Assembly: GCA_964416385.1 (NCBI GenBank)
Contig: CAYQDW010000041.1
Span: 1 to 22,048, forward strand
DNA: 22,048 bases
Direction of reading: 5' to 3'
From: JAUHWL01 sp964416385
GTDB taxonomy: Bacteria; Bacteroidota; Bacteroidia; Flavobacteriales; Schleiferiaceae
The notes under the pieces are model-generated. The model did not search any database and was not told the origin of the DNA. It saw nothing but the letters and a program-made list of their open reading frames with translations. How positions within the stretch are numbered: position 1 is the first letter of the stretch; each line of letters begins with the position of its first letter. A program made the translations under genes and the position numbers. Positions 1 to 11,000 of this stretch are shown here, one piece after another.

Positions 1-3000
1 CATCTTCCTTATGTACTTCTCCTATTTATGGTTGGTATGTCGACAGTCCTAATGGTTGGAGTTTGACAGGCGGCTCTACGATGAATGACTGGGTGCCAAA
101 TATTCAATTCACGGAAGCAGGCACTTATACTTTGTCATATTACTTGTTGAATAATTGCGGGGGTGATACCATTTCGCAAAATATTTATGTTCGGGACAAG
201 CCGGAGGTTACTCTACCGCAAAATATTCAGCCTTATTGCGATACGGTAATTGTAAACACACTTACAAACCCAAAACACCAGCAGTCTGTAATTGATAATG
301 GCTCGGCAGTTACCAGTTATTTGTGGCGCATTTCACCAAGTGTGCCGTTTTTAAATAATACAGATAGCACCTCACAATATCCTGTTTTTAAGCTTGAGCC
401 CAATACATATACCATTCAGTTGATTGTAACCAATGGATGTGGTAGTGATACCGCTACCCAAACCGTTTTGGTGAACTCTCTAACAAATGGAGGTTTTTTA
501 ACAAATGTTACCTCCGGGTGCACACCTTTGTCAGTTATTGCTCAAAGTACCAGTTCTTTAGGTGTTCAGCATACTTGGTATATCAATGGTACACAGTACA
601 GTACTTCTAGAGATACATCAATGGTGCTTACCAATTCTGGGACTGTAGATTTAACGTATCAAATTCTTCTTTCTGTATACTCCGGGCCTGGTTGTCAAGA
701 TTCGATTATGCAAATTGTAACGGTTCATCCTCAACCAACGGCAAACTTTACAGGTATGGATGTTTGTCTTGGGGGTGGCACACAGTTTTCTGATTCTTCA
801 TCCGCGGCTGTTGCACCAATAAACCAATGGTTTTGGGATTTTGGAGATGGAGCAACATCTTCATTGCAAAGTCCAATTCATAATTATACGAATGCAGGCC
901 ATTACTTTGTGGGGCTAACGGTAACAGACACAAATGGTTGCACAGACTTTTTTGGAGACAGTGTTTGGGTACGCTCTATTCCTACTGCAGCGTATGGTTT
1001 AAACTATTCAAGTTTTCCAGATTCTGCTTGTATACAAGATTCAATATACTTTATAGACGCCTCAACTGTGGATGCCAATGGATCTCCGATTGTATCTTGG
1101 GCATGGGATATTTTTAATGATGGCATTATTGACGCTACTACACAGAACACATCCTATGTTTTTCCCACAGCCGGAACATTTCCAGTTAAGTTAGTAATTA
1201 CCTCAGCTCAAGGTTGTACAGATACAATCATTGATTCCATTTATATATCTAATCCGCCGTTACCATTTTTTACACTTTCTAATACCGTTGCTTGTACGCC
1301 TTTTACAACTACAGTAACCAATCAAAGCAGCGGCTACGTTACTGATTATAATTGGCTCTTCTATTCGCTTGATAGCAACAGCAATCAGGTTGTTGAACAT
1401 ACTTCTACACAAGCCAATCCTAATCCATTACCTGTTTTTCAAGCTAATGCTTTAACAAACAAGGTTATTTATGTAGAATTAACTGCTTCTAACGATTGCT
1501 ACTCAGCTACCTACTTCGACACTATTAATATAAAGCCTATTCCAATCCCATTTTTCATATTCAGCAGTGATACTGGATGTTCTCCACTTACCGTGGCAAT
1601 TCAAGTAGATGGTTTGGCTACTGGAAATCCAGATTCAATTGTTTTTGATTTTGGTGACGGTACACCAGGATTAACATTATTCCCCAACATTAACATATTG
1701 CCGAACGGGGATACTTTGTTTACGTGGAACCAGCAAATGCACACCTTTGTATATAACGGCCAAAAGCTGGATACAACTTATTACGTTACACTCAGGGCTT
1801 CTAGCGAATGTGGTGATTCTACTTATACCTCACCGATTAACGTGAAGAACCGCTCTGTCCAATCATTTTTTATAGCCAATAAAAACACGGGTTGTTCGCC
1901 ACTCAGCGTTACATTTTCAGATGTGTCCTTTGCTTCGCAGGCCGTTTCGTATTGCTTTAATTTTGATACTATTAACAAAGTTTGTAACGGACCAACATTT
2001 TCTGGCCCTAACCCAAGTTACACGTTTAACCAAGCGGGGCTTTATGTTGTCGCACAATTCGCATTTAATAATTGCGGGGCAGATACAAGCTACCAAGTAA
2101 TAGATGTAAGGCCCGGACCTAACGTGCAATTCACTTTTACGAATCCAACTTGTAAAGGCGATTCAATTTACTTCACCAATAATACCACACTCTCCTCTGG
2201 AAACATCTGGGGCTATAAATGGACTTTTGGTGATGGAGATTCTTCATTTATCACCTCTCCAGCGCATTACTACGCTACAGCAGGAACCTATACAGTTTGT
2301 TTAACCACTTTTACAGATGCAGGTTGTGATAGTACGTATTGTCAACAAATAGTGATTTCTGGAACCCCGGTGGCTGATTTTTCATTCACCAATAATGTAT
2401 GTAGAAATCTTCAGCCCATTCAGTTTACCAATCTTTCCACCAATGGCGGAGGTAATATCATTAGCTATGAATGGTTTTTTGGCGATGGTGGCATCTCCAC
2501 TCAAATTAATCCGTCTTATACCTATGCTAGCCCAGGAACGTATGATGTAAAACTCTTAATCACTAATGACAATGGGTGCGTTGATTCAATTATTCAACCG
2601 TTAACCATTTACCCAGTGCCTACGGCTGATTTTAGCTACGTGATTGCTGGTGGTGACACTTGTGGCGCACCACAAACAGTACAGTTTACCAATAACAGCA
2701 ACGGTGCGGGTGGATATTATTGGGATTTCAATTCAACGGTAAACCCCGGTCAAGATACTTCTATACAAATGCACCCTAGCTTCACATTTACCCAACCAGG
2801 TTACTATGATGTAATGCTTATTTCAAGAAATGGTTTGGGCTGCGAAGACACCATTATCAAGCGGATAAATATTCACCCAATACCAGTGCCTGATTTTATC
2901 CCTGATATGTTATCAGGATGTGCGCCAATGCTGGTAGTTTTCAATAATACAACACGCTTACCAGTAGGTTTTACAGACAGCATTGCCTATACATGGCATT

Positions 3001-3725
3001 TTGGTGATGGTACTTCCTCAACACAAACAAACCCTATACATACCTATAAAAACCCAGGTAGCTACACTGTAACGTTGGTGGCAGAATCTGAATATGGCTG
3101 TATTGATAGTGTAACTTATTCAGGACTGATATCTATATTCCCGGTACCCGCACCAAATTTCAATTTCACGCTTCAAGAATTTGGCATATTTGAGTATCGA
3201 AATTTAACTACGGGCGGTACGTTGCCATATCAAAGTTACTATTGGGATTTTGATGATGGCCAATTTTCTACTGATCGAAACCCAACCCATGAGTTTGATA
3301 TAGATAGAGTAGGATGGGAGCGTGGGTTCCGAGTTTGTTTAACGGTGGTTGATGCCAATGGGTGCGATTCTACTTGGTGTGACACGGTTACCGTTGGTGC
3401 ATTCACATTGTTTGTTCCCAATGCAATGGCGCCAGACTCACAAGGTGAAGAGTCGATATTTCTACCCAAAGGTCAAGGATTAGAAACGTATTCATGCATG
3501 ATTTTTGACCGTTGGGGAAATTTATTGTGGCAAACAGATAAACTAGACCCAAGTACAGCTAGTCCAACTGAAGGATGGGACGGCACTTATCAAGGCCAAC
3601 CAGTGCCTCCTGGTGTTTATGTATGGCGAATAGATGCCACTTTTGCCAACGATGTTATTTGGCGAGGTAGTGGTTTTGACCAGGATTTAGGAACAAATAC
3701 AGGAACCATAACCGTGCTCCGTTGA
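1..3725 (+). CDS. Giant PKD-repeat secreted protein with T9SS type B (gliding motility, CHU_C) sorting domain; 5' partial
   Basis: The reading frame is open from base 3, so the gene starts left of the window; the in-frame TTG at 63 and ATG at 81 are internal. About 1,240 residues are visible, numbered here from base 3. They form a chain of PKD/Ig-like modules of roughly 90-120 residues. PKD core motifs are seen at about residues 276 (WFWDFGDG), 548 (FDFGDG), 740 (WTFGDG), 824 (WFFGDG), 998 (WHFGDG) and 1081 (WDFDDG), with a degenerate one at 907 (WDFNS). Many modules begin with a GC(S/A/T)P motif, which suggests conserved disulfides. From about residue 1134 to the end there is a type B C-terminal domain (FTLFVPNAM, IFDRWGN, GWDG, PPGVYVWRID). 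In the known family such domains direct export through the T9SS and surface attachment, as in SprB-like adhesins. The PorP/SprF gene directly downstream supports this. The ligand cannot be read from the sequence. Confidence 0.9.
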   Translation, partial: SSLCTSPIYGWYVDSPNGWSLTGGSTMNDWVPNIQFTEAGTYTLSYYLLNNCGGDTISQNIYVRDKPEVTLPQNIQPYCDTVIVNTLTNPKHQQSVIDNGSAVTSYLWRISPSVPFLNNTDSTSQYPVFKLEPNTYTIQLIVTNGCGSDTATQTVLVNSLTNGGFLTNVTSGCTPLSVIAQSTSSLGVQHTWYINGTQYSTSRDTSMVLTNSGTVDLTYQILLSVYSGPGCQDSIMQIVTVHPQPTANFTGMDVCLGGGTQFSDSSSAAVAPINQWFWDFGDGATSSLQSPIHNYTNAGHYFVGLTVTDTNGCTDFFGDSVWVRSIPTAAYGLNYSSFPDSACIQDSIYFIDASTVDANGSPIVSWAWDIFNDGIIDATTQNTSYVFPTAGTFPVKLVITSAQGCTDTIIDSIYISNPPLPFFTLSNTVACTPFTTTVTNQSSGYVTDYNWLFYSLDSNSNQVVEHTSTQANPNPLPVFQANALTNKVIYVELTASNDCYSATYFDTINIKPIPIPFFIFSSDTGCSPLTVAIQVDGLATGNPDSIVFDFGDGTPGLTLFPNINILPNGDTLFTWNQQMHTFVYNGQKLDTTYYVTLRASSECGDSTYTSPINVKNRSVQSFFIANKNTGCSPLSVTFSDVSFASQAVSYCFNFDTINKVCNGPTFSGPNPSYTFNQAGLYVVAQFAFNNCGADTSYQVIDVRPGPNVQFTFTNPTCKGDSIYFTNNTTLSSGNIWGYKWTFGDGDSSFITSPAHYYATAGTYTVCLTTFTDAGCDSTYCQQIVISGTPVADFSFTNNVCRNLQPIQFTNLSTNGGGNIISYEWFFGDGGISTQINPSYTYASPGTYDVKLLITNDNGCVDSIIQPLTIYPVPTADFSYVIAGGDTCGAPQTVQFTNNSNGAGGYYWDFNSTVNPGQDTSIQMHPSFTFTQPGYYDVMLISRNGLGCEDTIIKRINIHPIPVPDFIPDMLSGCAPMLVVFNNTTRLPVGFTDSIAYTWHFGDGTSSTQTNPIHTYKNPGSYTVTLVAESEYGCIDSVTYSGLISIFPVPAPNFNFTLQEFGIFEYRNLTTGGTLPYQSYYWDFDDGQFSTDRNPTHEFDIDRVGWERGFRVCLTVVDANGCDSTWCDTVTVGAFTLFVPNAMAPDSQGEESIFLPKGQGLETYSCMIFDRWGNLLWQTDKLDPSTASPTEGWDGTYQGQPVPPGVYVWRIDATFANDVIWRGSGFDQDLGTNTGTITVLR

Positions 3726-4831
3726 GAAAAATCATCCTCCTAGCTAGCAGTATTATGTTTTCTTTGAGCTTATTGGCTCAAGATCCTGTATTCTCTATGT
3801 TTTACCTGAACAAAGTCTTTTTAAATCCAGCGTATACTGGGGTAAACAGAGATTTACAGCTAACTTCTTTAACGCGGATGCAATGGACCGGCTTGCCTGG
3901 AAAAATGCAAACAAGTACCGCAAGTATAGATGTGGCATGTCCGAGCAGCAAACTCGGCTTTGGTGCAATATTTTATCGCGATGTAGCTGGTGATGCTTTT
4001 TTAACTAAAAATCAAGGCTCATTTACACTAGCAGCGCACATTCCATCCAGATACCCCCGAAATTTTGGTCTTAAATTTCTTCGCGGAAGGAAATATATTT
4101 TTTCTGCGGCGCTTAGTTACAGCGTTGCACAAAAACAAGTAGATTGGGGTAATCTGATTTTTTCTGATCAGCTAGATGAAATATTGGGCGTAATTAGGCC
4201 CTCCAATGCACCACTTGGTGCGGCGGAAGTAACTAATATTATTCATGACTTAGGTGCAGGATTGTTGTTTCGATCGGAAATCAACAGAACAGGGTCATAT
4301 ATTTCTTTAGGCTTTGCCGGCTACCACTTAAATAGTCCTGTAGAAACATTTTTCGGCAGCGATACCCGAATCCCGATAAGATATTCGGCTCATGCGTTTA
4401 TTAATTTCAGAACTACTCCCAAGTATTCAAATGCCGTTCCAAGGTTTTTAAGTTTAGGCGGTAATTGGGATAGACAACAAACATTGCAAACATGGCAGCT
4501 TGGCGGCACATTTACCTTTGGTAAAAATCTTCTTTTAGGGATGTGGTATAGAAACCGATATTTTAGTCTGCCAGATCTCAATACTGATGCTGCCGTCATC
4601 AATATGGTTTTTTCTACCAAGTTTATGAGCGTTGGATATAGTTTTGACCTTACTGTATCTCAATTAGGCATCGCGCAAACCCAAGGCACACATGAGTTTG
4701 GTATCAGCTTTAGGTTTGACCAGGTTTATTTGTGTAAAAAACAAAGTAAGCTAAGCAAGGCTGATAGGCGCTGTTTTCTCGTAGACGAAAAATTCTTTAA
4801 GGGCAACGATGTAATTAATTATCTGCCCTAA
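3722..4831 (+). CDS. PorP/SprF family type IX secretion system outer-membrane protein
   Basis: A 369-residue protein with an N-terminal signal peptide (about residues 1-19, MRKIILLASSIMFSLSLLAQ). The family's characteristic N-terminal block follows: DPVFSMFYLNKVFLNPAYTG, then an RMQWTGLPGKMQTSTASID segment. The rest alternates glycine and aromatic residues as expected of an outer-membrane beta-barrel, reaching GTHEFGISFRF near residue 330. A tail of about 40 mostly polar residues with two cysteines extends past the predicted last strand. The chosen start is TTG, sharing TTGA with the stop of the preceding gene. The next in-frame ATG lies 11 codons later and would destroy the signal peptide. 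In known systems SprF-type proteins partner with an adjacent type B CTD substrate such as SprB for secretion or anchoring, so the overlap suggests translational coupling. No terminator is evident after the gene. Confidence 0.9.
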   Translation: MRKIILLASSIMFSLSLLAQDPVFSMFYLNKVFLNPAYTGVNRDLQLTSLTRMQWTGLPGKMQTSTASIDVACPSSKLGFGAIFYRDVAGDAFLTKNQGSFTLAAHIPSRYPRNFGLKFLRGRKYIFSAALSYSVAQKQVDWGNLIFSDQLDEILGVIRPSNAPLGAAEVTNIIHDLGAGLLFRSEINRTGSYISLGFAGYHLNSPVETFFGSDTRIPIRYSAHAFINFRTTPKYSNAVPRFLSLGGNWDRQQTLQTWQLGGTFTFGKNLLLGMWYRNRYFSLPDLNTDAAVINMVFSTKFMSVGYSFDLTVSQLGIAQTQGTHEFGISFRFDQVYLCKKQSKLSKADRRCFLVDEKFFKGNDVINYLP

Positions 4832-5017
4832 GTTACTTATCTGTTTCGTTTTTAACGTTTTATCCTCAGTTCTCATTTAACACTTTTGAGAGTCCTTCTA
4901 ATAATTCATGGCTAAGTCATGATTATAACGTAATTCCCTTGTCCAGATGTCATTTTGATATGAAGAGCTTTGTGCAGAAATGGTCTATTAAACTCTCTTG
5001 AGATAATATGTTAAGAA

Positions 5018-5031
5018 TTTAAAAAATCTAT
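5018..5031 (+). repeat. 14-bp repeat TTTAAAAAATCTAT, copy 1
   Basis: TTTAAAAAATCTAT occurs three times in the window, always in the same orientation and always between genes (also at 21794 and 21911). This copy is 57 bp before the start of the first giant T9SS protein. It may only reflect AT-rich intergenic composition. The rest of the 4832-5087 gap shows no gene, no convincing terminator and no clear TAnnTTTG promoter; the nearest is TAAATGTG at 5038, without a matching -33 element. Confidence 0.4.
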
Positions 5032-5087
5032 TGCTTATAAATGTGAGTTTATTAACTTGGGCACCTTAATCACAAAAAGCTTTAGGT

Positions 5088-8000
5088 ATGCTAAAACAAT
5101 TACGTTTATTATTCACAATTATGGCCTCCTTGCTCACAGTATGGGGACATGCCCAGACATATTGTGCTGCCGGGCCATCGTCTACGGCTGATTCGGAGAT
5201 TACGAATGTTGCTTTATTAGGCGATAATTTCTCCATTTCAAACTTGGCTACCTGTCCGGGTGCTGCTGGTGTTGTAGATTATACAGCAACAGACTCAGCA
5301 GACGTGAGTTTAGGTACCAGTTACACACTTAATGTTACTTTCAGTACATGTGGCGGTGTTTACACTGGATTTGGTCGCGCTTGGATTGACTGGAATCAGG
5401 ATGGCGACTTTCTAGATGCTGGTGAAGAATTAGGTTCTTGGGGACCAGGTTCTCCGGCGCCACAAAACACAACTACATTTAATGCTAGTTTTTCTTTTAC
5501 AGCACCAACAACAGCTACATTAGGCGCAACGCGCATGCGTGTTATGCAACGCGAAAGTGGTTCAGCGACCTCTACTACGCCCTGTGCTACTTTTACTTGG
5601 GGTGCGGTAGAAGATTATAAGATTGTTGTAACCAATACACCTCCTCCATGCCCAACACCAGGTGCCATTGCATCGCTGCCTTCTGGAAATTCGGCTGTGA
5701 TTAGTTGGGTTTCTACAGGATCTGCATTCGACATTGAGTACGGCCCTATTGGATTTACTGTTGGAACAGGTACATCAGTGACAAGCACAACAACTTCTGC
5801 CACACTAACAGGTCTAACAACTAACACGGGTTATGACGTATATGTGCGTAATAACTGTACAGCGGCGGGTAGCGGTACAAGTGCTTGGTCTCTGGTACAC
5901 ACATTTTTTACCACTTGCGGTACTTTCAGTACTTTTCCTTGGGTTGAGAATTTTGAAGGTTCAACTTGGGTAGCAAGTGCAAACTTTTCTACAAGTGGGG
6001 ATGCCATTGACCAATGCTGGGACAGAAACCCAACTTCTTATCCGCCAATGGCATGGTTATGCCACACAGGCACCACGGGTTCTAGCGGCACTGGCCCAAA
6101 TAGCGCTAATTCTGGTAATAACTACATGTTTACAGAAACAAGTAGTGGCACCACAGGGTCTTTTGCGTATTTAGAGCTTCCTGCTTTTGATATGACATCA
6201 CTAAATGCGCCTTTGTTCTCTTATTTTTATCACAGATATGGTGCTACAATGGGCAATCTTGATGTACAGGTGTCTCTAGATACTGGTGCAACATGGACTA
6301 CTGTATTTACCAAAACTGGCGCGCAGCAAAGCGCCAATGCAGATCCTTGGGCGGAAGAGCTTGTAGATCTTACAAACTATAAGTCTGCATATACATTAAT
6401 TCGCTTTAGAGCTACTAAGGGATCTTCATTTACTAGCGATATGGCTATTGATGACGTACGTCTTGAAGAAGCACCTCCATGTCCTAAACCAACAGCACTT
6501 TCTGCATCCAATATAACTTCTTCATCTGCCACAATAAGTTGGTTGAGCAGTGGTACCACATTTGTTGTAGAATATGGTCCAGCAGGCTATCAGCAAGGTA
6601 CTGGTTTACTAGACACTGTAACAGCTGGTTCTATTAATTTAACTGGACTTGCTGGTAATACAACGTATGATGTTTATGTGTTAAATGACTGTTCTTCTAG
6701 CGGAAATGGTATTTCTGCATGGGGCGGCCCTGCCACCTTTACTACGCTTTGTAATGCGTTTATCACGCCATTTAGTGAGGGTTTTGAGTCTACATCAACA
6801 GGTACAACCTCTAATTTAACTGTGCCTGTTTGTTGGGAGTACGTTAGAACATCTACATCCCCTTTCGCTTACGTGATTAATTTTTCTGGATATGCTCGTA
6901 CTGGTACAAATTGTTTACGTTTTTATAGCAGTTCGGCACCTACTACCGGAGATTCATCAATGTTTATTTCTCCAGAAATTGACGGAATGGACGTAACGGG
7001 TAAGCGTATTGAGTTTTGGGCAAGAAGTTATTCATCAAGTACAGCATATGATTGTGAGCTTGTTGTGGGTACTGTTAGTAGTCCTGGTAACATAAGTTCT
7101 TTTGTACCTATGGACACCTTCAGTATTGGCAATAACACAACTTATCAATATTTCCAAACATATTTTGATGCTGCAAATGGCTATAATGGTACGCATAAGT
7201 ACATAGCAATTTTCGATAATTCAGGAACTTTTGATTATACGGTTATCGATGACATAACCATTAGTGATATTCCACAGTGTACACCATCCACTAATGTTGT
7301 GGCTAATGGATTAACAAGTAGCTCTGCAACAATTGAGTGGATCCCAGGTTCAGGAGTAGCATTTCAAGTGGAATATGGCCCACAAGGTTTTACGCAAGGA
7401 ACAGGAGCCCCAATTTATTCAACAACAGATTCATCTTACACCATTACGGGTTTAACTGGTAATACATGTTATGATGTCTACGTTAGAGATAGCTGTGCCA
7501 CTGGTACTTTTAGTCCATGGTTTGGACCAATAACTGTTTGTACACTTTGTGATGCGGTAGCAACTCCTTATACGGAGAACTTTGATAATGCCACAACTGG
7601 AAGTACTACTATTCCATCGATGCCAGATTGCTGGTTCTACTACAAGAGTTCTAATCATATAGGTTATGGCTACACTTACTCATTTTTAAGCCCGAATTCA
7701 GCGCCAAACCATTTTAGATTTTACAACAGCTCCGCGCTGGTAGATACATTAGTTATAATTTCTCCTGCGGTGCAAAACATGAGTGCAGGTGATAAACTAG
7801 TGAAATTTTGGGCTAAGTCTGGTTCTACCTCATACGATGTCCCGATCGTAGTTGGCACAATGGGATCTCCTACTGACCCAAGCACTTTTCATCCAATAGA
7901 TACGGTTCTTACCAATGGTACAACCTACAGTGAGTTTACCGTTTATTTGGATACAGCTTCTGGTTACAATGGAATTGATAGTCATGTGGTTATTGGGCAT

Positions 8001-11000
8001 GCGAATGGAGGAACTTTTAGAAGCTTATATGTTGATGATATTAGCATAGAGCAGATTCCATCATGCACGCCCCCATGGAATATTTCTGCTGGAAATATTA
8101 CGGCAAGTTCCGCAAGTATTAGCTGGTCATCTTTACAAGGTACGTGTTTTAAGATTGAATATGGTCCAACAGGATTTATTCAAGGTACGGGTAATGGTTC
8201 TACAGTAAGCAATGCTACATCTCCGACTACATTGTCAGGTTTAAGCTCTAATACTTTCTATGACGTATATATTGCCGATTGTTGTGATTCGACTGTTTTT
8301 GCTGGCCCATTTACCTTTAAAACAAATTGTGTTACTCAGTTAAATGGCTCTTACACAGTTGGCGGTCCGAGTTCAGACTTTGCCACTCTTGATAGTGCAA
8401 TGAGCGTATTAGTTGGATGTGGTGTAACGGGCCCAGTTACTTTAAACCTACAGGGTGGTACGCACACAATCTCGGGTCAATCAGTTGGGTCAATTATTGG
8501 TGGTAGTTCTACAAATACGGTTACAATATCGGGTGGTGGCGTGGCCACTGATACCATTTTATTCACCTCTGGCTCTGTTGGTTTTGATTTTGATGGAGGC
8601 GGTAACTTTGTTTTTGAGGATGTAACAATTAATGGTGCTTCTACTGGAAGAACCTTCTGGTTACATAACGGAGCGAACAATATCAGCTTTGATAATTGCC
8701 ATCTTTGGAATAATCCAACAACAACATCTTCAACAACCGGTGTGATTGTAGCCTCAAGTACAGCTACTAGTAATTTCTCTTCCGGAAATAATGCAAGCAA
8801 TATTACCGTTCAAAATTGTAAGCTCGTTGGTGGTTACTGTGGTGTTATATTCTACGGCTCTGGTACTACAAGTTATAATAGCGGTATAACCATTGAGAAT
8901 TGTGAATTTGAAGATGTTTACTACTATGCTTTACGCTTCTATTATATGGAAGATGTAGAAGTAGTTGGTAACACCATCACAGGTAATGCACCGATTTATG
9001 GTATGTATAGTTATTACTGGAATGATATTAAAGTTGAGCGCAACCACTTGATAGGTGCAACCTCTGCCTTATATTCTGGATATGTTAATATTTACCGTAC
9101 TGACACTCCAGCGGTAAGGTCTACCATTAAGAACAACTTCTTTGTTGGTGGTACTACGTATGGCAACTATAACTATGCAGCACGTTTCTTAGATTATGCC
9201 CATAATTCTGTGAATAACTCAGGTACATATGGAGCATATTTCAGTGCAACCACAAGTGCAGCATTAGTAAGCTATGACGTAAATATCTACAACAACATCT
9301 TTGTAGGTGGAACCAATTATGCACTTTACATATTTGCAAACAACTTCCAAAATCTGAGTGCTGATTACAACATCTTCTTTACAGGAGGATCAAATCTTGC
9401 ATACTGGAATGCTGTTCGTACTGACCTTGCAGCTTTAAAAGCAGCAGATTTGAATAATAACCAAAATTCGCTAAGCGGTGATCCTGGTTATATTTCTGCG
9501 ACAGACCTCCACATTGCAGGTACATTGCCTAATGATGCTGGTTTTACTGGATATGCAACAGAAGATATCGATGGCGATACCCGTCCTGCCTCTGGTTCTA
9601 CAAATGTTGATATCGGTGCCGATGAGTATACACCATTACAAAATGATGCCGCTATGGAGGCGATGTTGGTAGCACTCGCAGGCTGTGGCGACTCAGCAAC
9701 AGAAGTGAGCATTGTGGTGAAGAACTTTGGTATCAACACCATTAACTCTCTGCCAGTAACGGTAATGGTTAGCGGTGGCGTAACGGCTACGTTAAATGCA
9801 ACGAGCACCAACACCATAGCTCCAGGTGCTACGGATACCATCTTGGTTGGAACAATTAATACATATGCTGGTGCAAATGGCGTAAACTTTATGGGTTACA
9901 CGCAATTGGCAAACGATCAGAAGTCTAGTAATGACACCATGATGGTTGGCCCTGGTGCATATGTGCCTTTTGAGCCACAGTATTACCCAGAAGATACCGT
10001 TTGTTCAAGCGTGGATAGCGCAAGTTTCGCGGCGGTTTCTGTGCCAGGTGCAATGTATGGTTGGTATGCCAGTCTTACAGATACTATTCCTGTTGCTACA
10101 GGTGATACCTTCACGTTTGCAGTAGGTGGTCAAACCACTTGGTATCTAGAATACTTAAGCAATGCAGACAGTTTACTAACCACATTTGCTGCGGGCAATG
10201 GTCAGAATGGTAATATGTTTGACCTTGTTGTTAAGAATACCGTTACGATTACTGGTTTCACCATAAACAACTCTACATCAGGTGCCGCTGAGGTTTATTA
10301 CAAGAGCGGTAGTTATGTAGGTAGTGAAACAACGCCAGCAAACTGGACTAACTTAACAACTACGCCAATTACTATTAGCACAAGCTCTGGTCCTACATAT
10401 TTTGACTTACCTGCGCCAATTACTTTGGCTAGCGGTCAAACACATGCGTTCTATGTAACCATGAGTACAGGTTCAGTAAGCTACACCAACGGCTCATCTG
10501 TTGGTAGTGTGTATGCGTCTAACGCAGATCTAGATTTCCTTGAAGGTATTGGTAAGAGCTATCCTTTTGGTTCTACTTTCTCTCCAAGAATCTGGAATGG
10601 TGTTATTCACTATGGTTCTGTAGGATGTTCTGATGTTCGTCAAACATTAACCTTAGGATTAAACACAGATACTGCCGTTGCGGCCTATTCATTCAATGTT
10701 CAAACCAATGGTTCTGATGTTGATTTTGATGCTAGCGCTTCTAGTGGACATGTTTACTCTTGGGACTTTGGTGACAACAACACAGGTTCTGGTATGATGA
10801 CTTCTCATACTTATGCAACTGCGGGTACCTACAATGTGTGTTTATATGTAACTGATACAGTTTGTAATACCACTGACACACTTTGTCAAGATGTTACGGC
10901 AACCATTGGTATCGAAGAGAGTCTAATGAACCAAACGCTCACCATCTATCCAAATCCAAATAACGGAACCTTCCGCGTTGAATTCCAAGTAGAAGGCCTT

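Noticed and set aside
63..80. TTG or ATG near 63-81 as the start of the PKD-repeat gene
   Set aside because: The frame is open to the left edge and codes for the beginning of a PKD-like module, so the gene is truncated by the window.
4832..5087. TCATG/CATGA inverted repeat near 4907-4923 as a terminator for the PorP/SprF gene
   Set aside because: The stem is only about 5 bp and no T-run follows.
8335..9635. Beta-helix as a polysaccharide lyase or pectinase catalytic domain
   Set aside because: The fold is likely, but no family catalytic motif was recognised, so no enzyme activity is claimed.
9488..9841. Minus-strand frame of 117 codons inside paralogue A, with counterparts at 15938-16249 and 14837-15154 in B
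   Set aside because: Antisense shadows. They recur at matching positions only because the two sense genes are homologous, and the translations have no domain character.
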